NCBI RefSeq assembly: GCF_900199205.1
Contig: NZ_OBMJ01000001.1
Span: 7,123,001-7,187,000 of the forward strand
DNA: 64,000 nt
DNA from: Streptomyces sp. 1331.2
GTDB lineage: Bacteria > Actinomycetota > Actinomycetes > Streptomycetales > Streptomycetaceae
Reading direction: 5' to 3'
Shown: positions 33,468 to 42,443 of the stretch, in pieces
How the letters are laid out: each line of letters opens with the position of its first letter
Numbering within the stretch: the first letter of the stretch is position 1
Translations under genes and position numbers: made by a program
The notes under the pieces: model-generated
Databases searched by the model: none
Told to the model about the DNA's origin: nothing
Seen by the model: only the letters and a program-made list of their open reading frames with translations

Positions 33468-34967
33468 TCAGCCGAGGTCGTAGGCGGTCAGCGGGTGCCC
33501 GGCCCAGATCTCGCGGGAGGCCTGCTCGGGGTAGCGGACGGTCTCCGAGCGGGCGTCCAGGACCCGGGTGAGCTGCTGCTCCGGGTCGAAGGCGGCCCAG
33601 CCCGGGTCGCCGGTGGTGACGAACCGGACCCAGCCCTGCTGCAGCTCCCGGGAGAGCCGGACGGCCTCCGGGGCGGGCGGCTCGCCCAGGAAGTGCCGGC
33701 CGATCGGGCTGTCCAGGCTGCCGAACGCCAGCGGGACGTCGAGGCCGTGGCAGGCGCCGAACAGGCCGCCCATCGCGGGGGCCGGGTAGGCGAGTTCGAC
33801 CAGGTACGAGGTGCCGCCGGCGGCGGAGTTGGCCTCGGCCAGTCGGAGCGAGGGCATCCGGAAGAGGGCGTCGGAGCTGACCGTCTCCAGCAGGTCCGAG
33901 GCGGTGGCCCCCGGGTGCGCGGCGCGGTACCGGTCCGGCCCGGACGGCGCCGGGGCGAGCAGGTCCAGCGCGAGGCCGGCCTCCTCGTCGGTGAAGGTGC
34001 CGTGCCGGCCGCTGAGGACGCCGAACAGGCGGAACTCGTCGCGGGTGTGACCGACCAGCAGGTCGACGCCCGCCACCCGGCCGGAGGCCAGGACGGACCA
34101 GGGCGCGCCGGGCAGGACCTCGCCGTCGACCACCGGGACAGTGGCGATGCCGGCCTGTGCCAGCCGTCCCCAGCGCGCGAGGTGCCGGGGGAGTTCGGCG
34201 CCGAGGTCGGTGACCGCCGCGGCCAGGGTCCAGGGGGCGACCTCGGCCAGGGCGGCGGCCGTGGGGGCGGTGCCGACCAGCTTCGCGAGCTCGGCGGTGA
34301 CCTCGGCGGCCAGGGCCGGGGTGCAGAGGTTGCCCGGGACGCTGTGGGCGATGGCCCGCCGGAACAGCCCGCGTGCCTTGTCCATGGTCAGCAGCGCGGC
34401 GACCGACCCGGCGCCGGCGGACTGCCCGGCGATGGTCACCCGGTCGGGATCGCCGCCGAACCGGGCGATGTTGCGCTGCACCCACTCCAGGGCGGCGATC
34501 TGGTCGAGGAACGCCCGGTTGGCCGGGGCGCCCTCCAGCAGGGCGAAACCCTCCGCGCCCACGCGGTAGTTGATGCTCACCACGACCAGCCCGTGCCGGG
34601 CCAGCTCGACCGGGTCGTACAGCGGGTCTGCGGCGGTGCCGGACATGTAGCCGCCGCCGTGGATCCAGACCAGCACCGGCAGCCCGGTCCGGTCGGGGTG
34701 GGGGGTGCAGACGTTGAGCGTGAGCCAGTCGGTGCCCCGGCTGCCCTCGGCCGCTTCGGCGGGCAACGGGCCGGACTGCGGGACGGTCGGGCCGAACTCG
34801 AAGGCCTCGCGGACGCCGTCCCAGGGCTCGGGAGGGACGGGGGCGGCGAAGCGGAGCGGTCCGACCGGCGGCTGGGCGTAGCGGATGCCGCGGAAGACCG
34901 CGAGCCCCCGGTCCAGGAGGCCGCGGACGGTTCCCTCGGTGGTGTGGGCGACGGGATGGACGAGCAT
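33468..34967 (-). CDS. Type-B carboxylesterase
   Basis: 499 residues. The oxyanion hole HGGG is in VLVWIHGGGYMSG, the nucleophile is in IAGQSAGAGS near residue 180, the acid is probably Glu in HTRDEFRLF, and the catalytic His is in ACHGLDVP. The conserved RGIRYAQPPVGPLRF N-terminus is present. No signal peptide is seen. GGAGGAGA precedes the ATG at 34967; a longer ATG at 34994 is weaker. It hydrolyses esters of unknown nature. The gene is divergent from a TetR regulator across an unusually AT-rich region, which suggests ligand-induced expression. Confidence 0.9.
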   Translation of the reverse strand: MLVHPVAHTTEGTVRGLLDRGLAVFRGIRYAQPPVGPLRFAAPVPPEPWDGVREAFEFGPTVPQSGPLPAEAAEGSRGTDWLTLNVCTPHPDRTGLPVLVWIHGGGYMSGTAADPLYDPVELARHGLVVVSINYRVGAEGFALLEGAPANRAFLDQIAALEWVQRNIARFGGDPDRVTIAGQSAGAGSVAALLTMDKARGLFRRAIAHSVPGNLCTPALAAEVTAELAKLVGTAPTAAALAEVAPWTLAAAVTDLGAELPRHLARWGRLAQAGIATVPVVDGEVLPGAPWSVLASGRVAGVDLLVGHTRDEFRLFGVLSGRHGTFTDEEAGLALDLLAPAPSGPDRYRAAHPGATASDLLETVSSDALFRMPSLRLAEANSAAGGTSYLVELAYPAPAMGGLFGACHGLDVPLAFGSLDSPIGRHFLGEPPAPEAVRLSRELQQGWVRFVTTGDPGWAAFDPEQQLTRVLDARSETVRYPEQASREIWAGHPLTAYDLG

Positions 34968-35081
34968 GTGGAGTCTCCTCCCTCGGAATGCCACCAGCGT
35001 TATAGGTCAGTTGTATTATGTCAAGCGTATGGGAAACTGCTCCGGGACGGATGTGGAACAGGCTCGGAGGAGTGGCAGGCG
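34968..35081. promoter_or_regulatory. AT-rich divergent promoter of carboxylesterase and TetR genes
   Basis: About 35000-35030 is the most AT-rich patch in the area. It contains TATAGG, TATTAT and, on the minus strand, TTGACA. Two GTCA elements lie in the same orientation. The shared operator of the TetR protein is expected here, but no clean palindrome was found by eye. Confidence 0.5.
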
Positions 35082-35690
35082 ATGCCCAGGCAGGTGGACC
35101 ACCGGGAGCGCCGCGAGACGATCGCGCGGGCGCTGTGGCGGGTGGTGGAGCGGCGCGGCGCCACGCACCTGACCATGCGCGAGGTCGCCCAGGAGGCGGG
35201 CATCTCGCTCGGACAGCTCCAGCACTACTTCACCTCCCGCGCGGCGATGCTCACCTTCGCGATGGACTTCGCCGGCGAGCAGACCGCGCTGCGGGTCGGC
35301 CGGGCGCTGGGGGAGCTGGGGGACCCGCCGCACCCGCGCGAGGTGCTGCGGGTGATGCTGGTCGAGCTGCTGCCCCTGCACGCCGACGCGCGCGCGACCA
35401 GCCGGATGAGCGCCGCCTACGTCCTGGAGGCGCTGCACGACGAGCAGGTCCACGCGCGGGCGCGGGACGGGCTGCTGCAGGGGCGGGCGACGGTGGAGCA
35501 GGTGGTCCGGCAGGCGATCGCCGACGGGCTGATCGCGGCCGACCGCGACCCGGCCGTGGAGACGGACCTGCTGCTCGCGCTCAGCGGGTTCACCACGCTG
35601 CTGGAGCTGGACGTGGTCGAGCCGGCCGCCGCGCTCACCGCCGTCGACCGGTACCTGGACCGGCTGTTCGCGGCCGGGGGGAGCGGCTGA
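35082..35690 (+). CDS. TetR-family transcriptional regulator
   Basis: 202 residues. The helix-turn-helix (IARALWRVVERRGATHLTMREVAQEAGISLGQLQHYFTSRAAML) lies at residues 14-57 with the LQHYF recognition element of the BetI/AcrR branch. The C-terminal ligand domain is all-helical. The ATG at 35082 has GGAGGAG some ten bases before it. It is divergent from the carboxylesterase gene and probably represses it. Confidence 0.87.
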   Translation: MPRQVDHRERRETIARALWRVVERRGATHLTMREVAQEAGISLGQLQHYFTSRAAMLTFAMDFAGEQTALRVGRALGELGDPPHPREVLRVMLVELLPLHADARATSRMSAAYVLEALHDEQVHARARDGLLQGRATVEQVVRQAIADGLIAADRDPAVETDLLLALSGFTTLLELDVVEPAAALTAVDRYLDRLFAAGGSG

Positions 35691-35792
35691 CGGGGGCGGG
35701 CCGCACGGGTCGGTAGCGGTAGGCACAGGGCGGGGCGGGCGGCGTGGCAGGCTACCGGGGTAGCACCGCAGCCCGTGACCAGGAGCACCGCC

Positions 35793-36869
35793 ATGGACCG
35801 ACCCGCCGACCCGCGCCCCGCCGACCCGCGTCCCGCCGCCTTCCGCCTCGACGCCACCGCCTCCGGGCACCCGGCGGGGATCCTGGACGCGGCCGAGCAG
35901 GCCGAACGCCGGGGCATGGACCGGCTGGTGGTCGCCGAGACCGCCTACGACCCGTTCCTCCAGCTCGCCCGCGCCGCCGACCGGACCTCGCGGATCGAAC
36001 TGGCCACCGGCATCGCCGTGGCCTTCGCCCGTACCCCGATGACCCTGGCCTACCAGGCCTGGGGGCTGCACGCGGCCTCCGGCGGACGGGCCGTCATCGG
36101 GCTGGGCTCGCAGGTCAAGCCGCACATCGAGAAGCGCTTCGGGATGCCCTGGGACCGTCCGGCCGCCCGGATGCGCGAGTACGTGCACGCGGTGCGGGCG
36201 ATCTGGCACAGCTGGCAGACCGGTGAACGGCTGCGCTTCCGGGGCGAGTTCTACACCCACACGGTGATGACGCCGGTCTTCTCGCCCGACCCCGTGCCGT
36301 CCGGGGTGCCGAGGATCCTGCTGGCGGGCGTCGGACCGCTGATGACCCGCACCGCCGGTGCGGTGGCCGACGGCTTCCTGAGCCACCCGTTCACCTCCAC
36401 CGCGTACCTGGCCGAGCAGGTGCTGCCCGGCCTGACCGAGGAGCGGGCGCGGGCCGAGGCGGAGGGGGCCGGGTGGACGGAGCGGCCGTTCGAGGTGGTC
36501 GGCAACGTGCTCACCGCGACCGGGCGCACCGAGGAGGAGCTGGCGGCCAACCGGGCCGCGACCCGTGAGCGGCTCGCGTTCTACGCCTCGACGCCGGCCT
36601 ACCGCCCGGTGCTGGCGCAGCACGGCTGGGAGGGGCTGCAGGAGGAGCTGCACGCCCACTCGGTGCGCGGGCGCTGGGCGGAGATGGCCGCGCTGATCGA
36701 CGACGAGGTCTTCGACACCTTCGCGGTGTCCGGGCCGGTCGAGGAGGCCGCCCGGGAGATCCACCGCCGGTACGCGGGCCTGGTCACCCGGCTGTCCGTC
36801 AGCCTGCCCGAGGACGCCGACCCGGAGCTGGGCCCGGACGTACTGGACGCGGTGCGCGCACTGGGCTGA
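35793..36869 (+). CDS. LLM-class F420-dependent oxidoreductase (TIGR03617-type)
   Basis: 358 residues of the luciferase-like monooxygenase TIM-barrel. Typical parts are DRLVVAETAYDPFLQLARAADRTSRIELATGIAVAF near the N-terminus, GLGSQVKPHIEKRFG, and RILLAGVGPLMTRTAGAVADGFLSHPF. The pattern matches the MSMEG_2256-like subgroup that uses coenzyme F420. The reaction is unknown. The first 15 residues repeat RPADPRPADPRPA. AGGAG seven bases upstream supports the ATG at 35793 over a GTG at 35775. It stands alone between a TetR gene and a convergent methyltransferase gene. Confidence 0.83.
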   Translation: MDRPADPRPADPRPAAFRLDATASGHPAGILDAAEQAERRGMDRLVVAETAYDPFLQLARAADRTSRIELATGIAVAFARTPMTLAYQAWGLHAASGGRAVIGLGSQVKPHIEKRFGMPWDRPAARMREYVHAVRAIWHSWQTGERLRFRGEFYTHTVMTPVFSPDPVPSGVPRILLAGVGPLMTRTAGAVADGFLSHPFTSTAYLAEQVLPGLTEERARAEAEGAGWTERPFEVVGNVLTATGRTEEELAANRAATRERLAFYASTPAYRPVLAQHGWEGLQEELHAHSVRGRWAEMAALIDDEVFDTFAVSGPVEEAAREIHRRYAGLVTRLSVSLPEDADPELGPDVLDAVRALG

Positions 36870-36892
36870 GGGCCGGGCCGATGGCATGCCGT

Positions 36893-36922
36893 GGCTCGGC
36901 TCGGCTCGGCTCGGCTCGGCTC
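36893..36922. repeat. (GGCTC)6 pentanucleotide microsatellite
   Basis: Six perfect GGCTC units lie in the short gap between convergent genes and end within the stop codon of the minus-strand methyltransferase gene. Length change would alter only the 3' flank. Confidence 0.85.
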
Positions 36923-37871
36923 AGGCGTTCGGCACCGGCGGTGCGGCGCGCCGCTCGCGCAGGGTCCGGAGCATCCGGCGGGTCGCCCTGGTGGCGACCG
37001 GCGGCAGCAGGTCCAGCGCCAGCCGGCGCGAGGTCGAGCGCTCGACCGGCGGCTTGACCTGGTAGTTGAGGCGCACCACGGCCGATCCGGCGATGGTGTC
37101 CTCGTCCACGGTGTAGCCCCCGGCCCGCCAGTCCCGCCGCAGCAGGACCTCCCGGACGGCCGCGGCGTCGCCCCAGGTGCCGTAGAACTTCATCGGGGTG
37201 AGCAGGACCGGCCGCAGCCCGCCGATGAAGACCGCCTCCCAGACCGCGGCCGAGACGCCGGGGGTGTGTTCGGAGCGGTAGTCGTCCAGGGCGACCAGGC
37301 CGTCCTCGGCGAGCGCGGACCGGGCGACGGCGATGTCCCCGGCGACGTGCTCGTACAGGTGGGAGGCGTCGACGTGGACGAACCGGCAGCTGCCCGCCGG
37401 GATCCGGCCGTCGGCCAGCACCGAGGTGGGCGCCTGCACGATCTCGGGCAACTCGCGGTGGAAGGCGAGGTAGTTGGCCTCGAAGGCGCTGCGGGTGAGG
37501 GTCTTCCGGTAGGACATGGCCATCTCGGCGGCGTTGTCCGCGTCGCCCGCCTCGGAGTCGAACAGGTCGCAGACCGTCAGCCGCTCGCCCGGCTGCAGGT
37601 GGTCGCCGAGCAGGACGGCGCTGCGGCCCAGGTAGCTGCCGAGCTCCAGGATGTCGCCGGTGACGCCGGCCGCGCTCTGGGCGGACAGCAGGTGCCCGAA
37701 CGCGGCCCGGTCCAGACTGAAGAACCAACCGGGGATGTCGTCCCGCTTCACCGGTGCGGGGCGGGCGGCTGAGGTCTCGGCATCGGGCACGGCGGCCTCC
37801 AGGGGGACGGCGGGGCGCGGTGGCGGGTCACGCCGCGGAGGGGACGCCGAGGACGTGAGGCGGATCATCAT
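36921..37871 (-). CDS. Class I SAM-dependent methyltransferase (TylF/macrocin-like fold)
   Basis: About 316 residues. After a Pro-rich head, DILELGSYLGRSAVLLGDHL (near residue 75) is the SAM-binding glycine loop, LTVCDLFDSE carries the acidic ribose ligand, and CRFVHVDASHLYEHVAGDIAVA with DGLVALDDYRS resembles metal-dependent TylF/DUF1442-type methyltransferases, where Asp residues bind magnesium. The acceptor is unknown; sugars or phenols are typical. No ribosome site is visible at any start (GTG 37877, ATG 37871 or 37868). The N-terminus is therefore uncertain and the transcript may be leaderless. Confidence 0.75.
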   Translation of the reverse strand: MMIRLTSSASPPRRDPPPRPAVPLEAAVPDAETSAARPAPVKRDDIPGWFFSLDRAAFGHLLSAQSAAGVTGDILELGSYLGRSAVLLGDHLQPGERLTVCDLFDSEAGDADNAAEMAMSYRKTLTRSAFEANYLAFHRELPEIVQAPTSVLADGRIPAGSCRFVHVDASHLYEHVAGDIAVARSALAEDGLVALDDYRSEHTPGVSAAVWEAVFIGGLRPVLLTPMKFYGTWGDAAAVREVLLRRDWRAGGYTVDEDTIAGSAVVRLNYQVKPPVERSTSRRLALDLLPPVATRATRRMLRTLRERRAAPPVPNA

Positions 37872-37953
37872 AGCCACGCCGGGGCCCGGTGGAACCAGGA
37901 CCGGAAGGGCCGGATTCCGACGGCCCGCCCCCGTGCCGTTCGGGTCGGACGGG

Positions 37954-38505
37954 TCAGTCCGCTGCGCCGGGAAGGGTGAGCCGTTCCAGGTCCGCGATGG
38001 TTCCGGTCAGCCAGCTCCGCTCGGCCGTCGAGGAGGCGCGGGCGACCAGCAGCATGCCGCGCCGGAAGGGGTTCGGCTCGCGCTCCGCGGTGACCGGATG
38101 GCCGTCGCCGTCGTAGAAGAAGCTACTGGGCGCGGTCAGGAAGGCCAGTCGGCGGCGCAGGACGGCGGCCTGCCGGGGCGGGTCGGCGAGGTGGTGGAGG
38201 AATGCGGCGAGGGTGAAGAAGCGGATCTGGTCGGTGATCTCGGCCTGTTCCGGGTCGGCCAGCCGTCGCAGCAGCTCGGCCCGGCCCTCCCCGGTCAGCT
38301 CCAGGGTCTGGCGCGGTGCGGCACCGGTGCCGGGCTCGGTGCGGCGGGACAGCAGGCCGGACTTCTCCAGCCGGGCGATGGCGGGGTAGAGCGCGCCGTC
38401 GCTGACCGGGCGGACGTGGCCGGTCAGGCCGGTGATCCGGGACTTCAGCTCGTAGCCGTGCAGCGGCTGGTCGTACAGGAAGCCGAGGATCGCGAGGGTC
38501 AGCAC
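37954..38505 (-). CDS. PadR-family transcriptional regulator
   Basis: 183 residues. The winged helix at residues 1-80 shows the PadR hallmark ILGFLYDQPLHGYELKSRI and DGALYPAIARLEKSGLL. A C-terminal helical dimerisation domain follows. The GTG start has GGAAGGG upstream. It is divergent from a MATE exporter gene, and a 32-bp imperfect palindrome lies between them. PadR proteins of this kind usually repress an adjacent efflux gene until a drug binds. Confidence 0.9.
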   Translation of the reverse strand: MLTLAILGFLYDQPLHGYELKSRITGLTGHVRPVSDGALYPAIARLEKSGLLSRRTEPGTGAAPRQTLELTGEGRAELLRRLADPEQAEITDQIRFFTLAAFLHHLADPPRQAAVLRRRLAFLTAPSSFFYDGDGHPVTAEREPNPFRRGMLLVARASSTAERSWLTGTIADLERLTLPGAAD

Positions 38506-38619
38506 GGTCGAAGCCCTTCCGTCGGAGTGCGCCCCGTGTGGTGAGCGCGGTGACGTGCGCCCCGTTACTGCGCCCGGTGACGTGTGCCGGGTCGTGTGCG
38601 CCTGGTGCCGGGGTCATGT

Positions 38620-38651
38620 TACCTCTTGTCGAGGTGCCTCGAAGCGAGGTA
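38620..38651. promoter_or_regulatory. 32-bp nested palindrome, likely PadR operator
   Basis: An inner TCGAGGTGCCTCGA (38629-38642) is framed by TACCTC (38620-38625) and GAGGTA (38646-38651). A further half-site, TTCGAGG, follows at 38658-38664. It lies between the PadR and MATE genes in an AT-richer stretch. Confidence 0.7.
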
Positions 38652-38729
38652 TCTCTATTCGAGGCTGCCGTTCGGGACCGGGCACGGTCGCGCCCAAGGC
38701 GGGGGAACAGCCGGATCAGGGGAGGAAAC

Positions 38730-40157
38730 ATGCGCGGGCATCTGCCCCGGCTCACGGCGCTGGCCGTACCCGTCTACGCGGAACTGCTCTCAGGGGTGGT
38801 CGCCTCGGTCATCGGCACGCTCTGGGTGGCCGGCCTCGGAGGGGCCGCGGTCGCCGCCGTCACACTGGCCGGCACCGTCGAGAACCTGCTCCTCGGGCTC
38901 GTCCTGGTGGTCGCCTCCGGGACCAGCGTCCGGCTCGCCCGCGGCCTCGGCGCAGACGACCCCGCCGAGGCCGCCCGCACCACCCGGGCAGCCTGGCGGC
39001 TCTGCGCCGCGGGCAGCCTCGCGCTCGCCGTGCCCGGCTTCCTGCTGCGGGACCGGCTGGCGGGCGCCTTCCTGGAGGGCGAGGCCGCCACCCGCGCCGC
39101 CGAGTACTTCACCGTGGCCTTCCCGGCCTTCGCCCTGTTCTTCGCACAGCGCGTCGCCGACGAATTGTTCAAGGGCACGGGCGACACCCGCACCCCGATG
39201 CGGATCGCCCTGCTCTCCAACGCTCTGCTGCTCGCCCTCGACCCCCTGCTCATCCTCGGCCCCGGCCCGCTGCCGGCCCTCGGCGTCCCGGGCGCCGCAC
39301 TGGCCCTGGCCCTGTCGCGCGCGATCGCCCTCGCCGTCACCCTGCGGCTGCTGCGGCGCCGCCGCCCGTGGCAGCCGGCCGACGGCAGCGCCAGAGGAGT
39401 GTTCGGAACCGGGGGAGTGGGCGGCGCCGCGGCCCGGATCCTGCGCGCGGGAGCACCGTTCGGCCTGGACTTCACCGCCCGGATGGCCGTCGGCACCGCC
39501 CAACTCGGGCTCGTCGCGGGCTTCGGCGTCGCGGCGGTCGCCGGGTACGGGGTCGGCTACCGCATCTTGCTCGTCGTCACCATGGCCTTCTACGCGCTGC
39601 GCCAGGCCGGCGCGATCGAGGCGGCCCGCCTCACCGGCGCCGGAGACGGCGCCGCGCTGCGGACCCTGCGCCGCGACACCGGACGCCTCGCCGCAGGCCT
39701 CGGTGCGGTGGCGGCACTGCTGTCCGCGGCGCTCGCCGCCCCGCTGACCGCGCTGTTCACCGACGACCGGGCGGTGGCCGCGCAGTCCGTCGGCTTCCTG
39801 CGGATGGCGGCGCTCTACCTGCTCCCGTACGCCCTGGTGGTGGCCCTCGGCGGGGTCCACCAGGGGGCGGGGGCCGGCCGTCCGCTGGTGCTCTCCGTCC
39901 TGCTCGGGCTCGGCGTCCAACTCGCCGCCTCCGCAGCCCTGTCGGGGCCACTCGGGATCTCGGGCGTCTGGCTCGGACCGGCCGCCGGTGCTGCCGTGCA
40001 GCTCGCGCTGCTCGCGCTCCTCACCCGCCGCCCGCGGCCGTCGGCACAGGCGCAGCCACCGGCGCACTCGCAGGCAGAGGCGCAGGAACAGGCGCAGGAA
40101 CAGGCGCAGGAACAGGCACAGGGTGACGCGGCACGGGCACTTCGGCCGGTCGAATGA
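38730..40157 (+). CDS. MATE-family multidrug/cation antiporter
   Basis: 475 residues with about twelve membrane helices in two repeats. LPRLTALAVPVYAELLSGVVASVIGTLWVAGLGG opens the first half, with the family's A-x-P at the first helix. FKGTGDTRTPMRIALLSNALLLALDPLLI ends it, and AGAPFGLDFTARMAVG opens the second. The cytoplasmic tail ends in a repeated Ala-Gln-Glu-Gln motif coded by near-perfect 12-bp repeats at about 40080-40121. GGAGG at 38721-38725 sets the ATG. It likely exports drugs or metabolites under control of the divergent PadR repressor. Confidence 0.88.
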   Translation: MRGHLPRLTALAVPVYAELLSGVVASVIGTLWVAGLGGAAVAAVTLAGTVENLLLGLVLVVASGTSVRLARGLGADDPAEAARTTRAAWRLCAAGSLALAVPGFLLRDRLAGAFLEGEAATRAAEYFTVAFPAFALFFAQRVADELFKGTGDTRTPMRIALLSNALLLALDPLLILGPGPLPALGVPGAALALALSRAIALAVTLRLLRRRRPWQPADGSARGVFGTGGVGGAAARILRAGAPFGLDFTARMAVGTAQLGLVAGFGVAAVAGYGVGYRILLVVTMAFYALRQAGAIEAARLTGAGDGAALRTLRRDTGRLAAGLGAVAALLSAALAAPLTALFTDDRAVAAQSVGFLRMAALYLLPYALVVALGGVHQGAGAGRPLVLSVLLGLGVQLAASAALSGPLGISGVWLGPAAGAAVQLALLALLTRRPRPSAQAQPPAHSQAEAQEQAQEQAQEQAQGDAARALRPVE

Positions 40158-40334
40158 CGTACCGCGTCGCAACCCTCCCCAACTCGCCTTCGTGACGCAG
40201 GTGGAGACGCCGAGGCGACCCCGCTCGGCCCGGTGCGGCAGGTGGCCGAGGCCGAACGCCCGGGGCCCCAGAGGCTGTCCGCCGGCCGGGATGTCCCACC
40301 GGCGTACGGCGCGGACGTCCCGGCCGGCGCGGCA

Positions 40335-41762
40335 TCACCGGCGCGGGGCGGACTCCGGCGCCGGCACACCGGCGCGGCCCGGCAGCCCCGCACCGTCCCG
40401 GCCCGGCAGCCGTGCCGCGAGCAGCGTCCCCGCTGCGGCCACCGCGGCCATCGCCAGGGCGGCGGGCGCCAGTGCCGCGCCGGGATCCGCCCGTCCGGCC
40501 GTGGTGGTGGCGAGGGCGATGCCCACGGCCGGGCCGATGTTCATCACGGTCTGCTGCAGCCCGCCCGCGACGCCCGCCTCGGCGGTGGACGCGCCCCGCA
40601 CCACCGCTGCGGTGGCCGTGGCCATCACCGCGCCGAAGCCGGTACCGAGCAGCAGGAAGCAGACGGCGATCGCGAACGTCCCGGTACCGGGCCCGAGCCG
40701 GGCGGTGAGCAGGACGCCCGTGGTGAGCAGGCCCATCCCCGACAGCACGACGGCGCGCTCGCCGTGACGTTTCGCCAGCCGGGCCGCCCCGACCGCGGAG
40801 AGAATCATCGCCACCGCGAGCGGGGCCGCCCGCAAACCGCTCCGGAAGGCGTCGAGCCCCAGGACGTCCTGCAGGTAGTAGGTGGCCGGGAACAGCACGC
40901 CTTGGAGCGCCGCCGAGGCGGCCAGCAGGACGCCGAGCGGCGCCGCGACCGTCGGTGAGCGCAGCAGAGAGGGCGGCAGCAGCGGGTGAGCGGTGCGCCG
41001 CTCGTGCCGGGCCAGCGCCAGGGCGAGGAACCCGGCCGCCACCAGGCCGAGGAACGTCGTCGCCGACCAGCCCGTGTCCGGCAGACCGATCAGCGTGTGC
41101 ACGAGGCCGGCCAGGGCGAGTGCGAGCAGGGCCGCGCCCGGCAGGTCCAGACCGCCGTCGCGAGCCGAACCGCCGTCGCGCGCGGAGCTCCCGGGGTGCG
41201 CGACTGCGGAGGGCACGGCGAGGGCCGACAGGAGGGCGGCCGCGGCGGGCAGGACGCCGAGCACGAAGACCGACCGCCAGCCGAAGTGCGCGGTGAGCGC
41301 GCCGCCGACCAGCGGCCCGGCCGCACTCGCGAGCGCGATCGCGGCGGTGCGCACGGCGATCGCGCCGGACAGGCGGTCCGCGGGCCAGACGGCGCGCAGC
41401 ATGCCGAGGGTGGCCGGCTGCAGCAGGGCGCCCGCCACGCCCTGGACCACGCGCAGGGCGATCACCCAGCCGATGCCGGGCGCGAACGCGATCCCGGCGG
41501 AGCTCGCCGCGAATCCCGCCACCCCGAGGGCGAAGACCCGCCGGTGCCCGTACCGGTCGCCCAGCCGGCCGGCAAAGACCAGCAGGGCGGCGACGGTGAC
41601 GAGGTACCCGGAGCCGGCCCACTGGACGGCCGCGACGGAGGCGTGCAGGTCGTGCTGGAGGACGGGGCGGGCGACGGTCAGCACCGTGCCGTCGAGGGCG
41701 ACCAGGACGGCGCCGGTGATGCTCGCGGTCAGGGTGAGCCGTTGGTGGCGGCGCGCCGTCAC
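40335..41762 (-). CDS. MFS drug transporter, DHA2 (14-helix) family
   Basis: 475 residues. The N-terminal LVALDGTVLTVARPVLQHDL is the DHA2 motif D1, GRLGDRYGHRRVFALG is the loop 2-3 motif, and GPLVGGALTAHFGWRSVF is the antiporter motif C. Helices then run to about residue 455, leaving a short Gly/Pro-rich tail. The GTG start overlaps the stop of the TetR gene (GTGA), so exporter and regulator form one operon. Proton-driven drug efflux is the expected function. Confidence 0.9.
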   Translation of the reverse strand: MTARRHQRLTLTASITGAVLVALDGTVLTVARPVLQHDLHASVAAVQWAGSGYLVTVAALLVFAGRLGDRYGHRRVFALGVAGFAASSAGIAFAPGIGWVIALRVVQGVAGALLQPATLGMLRAVWPADRLSGAIAVRTAAIALASAAGPLVGGALTAHFGWRSVFVLGVLPAAAALLSALAVPSAVAHPGSSARDGGSARDGGLDLPGAALLALALAGLVHTLIGLPDTGWSATTFLGLVAAGFLALALARHERRTAHPLLPPSLLRSPTVAAPLGVLLAASAALQGVLFPATYYLQDVLGLDAFRSGLRAAPLAVAMILSAVGAARLAKRHGERAVVLSGMGLLTTGVLLTARLGPGTGTFAIAVCFLLLGTGFGAVMATATAAVVRGASTAEAGVAGGLQQTVMNIGPAVGIALATTTAGRADPGAALAPAALAMAAVAAAGTLLAARLPGRDGAGLPGRAGVPAPESAPRR

Positions 41763-42370
41763 CGGGCGGCCCGGCCGAGGTCGGTGTCCAGGATGCCGAG
41801 GTGGGTGTCCAGGACGGCGCGCAGCAGCGGTTCGATGTCCTCGCTGCCGGTGATGAGCTGCAGGCTGCCCCAGGCGCGGAGTTGGGCGAGGCCGTGGAGG
41901 TTGGACCAGAGGGCGGCGGTGGCGGCGGTCGGGTCGTCGTGCTGCGGGTGGACCTCGGAGACGAGGCCGGCGAAGGTCAGGAACAGCGGCATCGAGGTCC
42001 GGCGCAGGTCCGTTCCGCTGCCCTCCAGCAGGTCGTGGCGGAACATCAGCTCGAACATGCCGGGGTTGGCGGCGGCGAAGCCGAGGTAGGCGCGGGCGAG
42101 TGCGTCGATGCGGGTGCGGGCGTCGGCGCCGGTGGCGGCGGCGAGTGCGTCGGCGCCGGCCAGGGTGTCGGTGAGCCGGCCGAAGCCGTGCCGGGCGATG
42201 GCGGCGAGCAGTTCGCGGTGGGTCGGGAAGTAGCGGCGGGGGGCGCCGTGCGAGACCCCGGCGTGGCGGGCGATCTCGCGCAGCCCGAGCGCCTGGACGC
42301 CGCCGGTGGCCACCAGTTCGACGCCGGCGGCCACCAGTCGGGCCCGGAGGTCCCTGTCGTCATCGGTCAT
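41759..42370 (-). CDS. TetR-family regulator of the downstream MFS exporter
   Basis: 203 residues. The helix-turn-helix (LVAAGVELVATGGVQALGLREIARHAGVSHGAPRRYFPTHRELLAAI) is at residues 11-57, and the C-terminal part resembles the WHG-type TetR_C domain (FELMFRH). The ATG at 42370 lies at the edge of a duplicated operator, so the protein should repress its own operon, including the MFS gene coupled by GTGA. A GTG at 42376 is an alternative start. No ribosome site is visible, which fits a leaderless or near-leaderless transcript. Confidence 0.87.
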   Translation of the reverse strand: MTDDDRDLRARLVAAGVELVATGGVQALGLREIARHAGVSHGAPRRYFPTHRELLAAIARHGFGRLTDTLAGADALAAATGADARTRIDALARAYLGFAAANPGMFELMFRHDLLEGSGTDLRRTSMPLFLTFAGLVSEVHPQHDDPTAATAALWSNLHGLAQLRAWGSLQLITGSEDIEPLLRAVLDTHLGILDTDLGRAAR

Positions 42371-42407
42371 GGACACTGTCTACCAGTCGGTCGTAGACAG
42401 TGTCTAC
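42371..42407. promoter_or_regulatory. Duplicated TetR operator
   Basis: GTAGACAGTGTCTAC (42393-42407) is a perfect 15-bp palindrome. A second near-copy in reverse orientation, GGACACTGTCTAC (42371-42383), lies 22-23 bp away, so both also form a 12-bp inverted repeat across nine bases. They sit immediately before the TetR start. Confidence 0.8.
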
Positions 42408-42443
42408 TCGCTTCCTCCGCGGGCGCCCGGGCAGAATCGGGGC

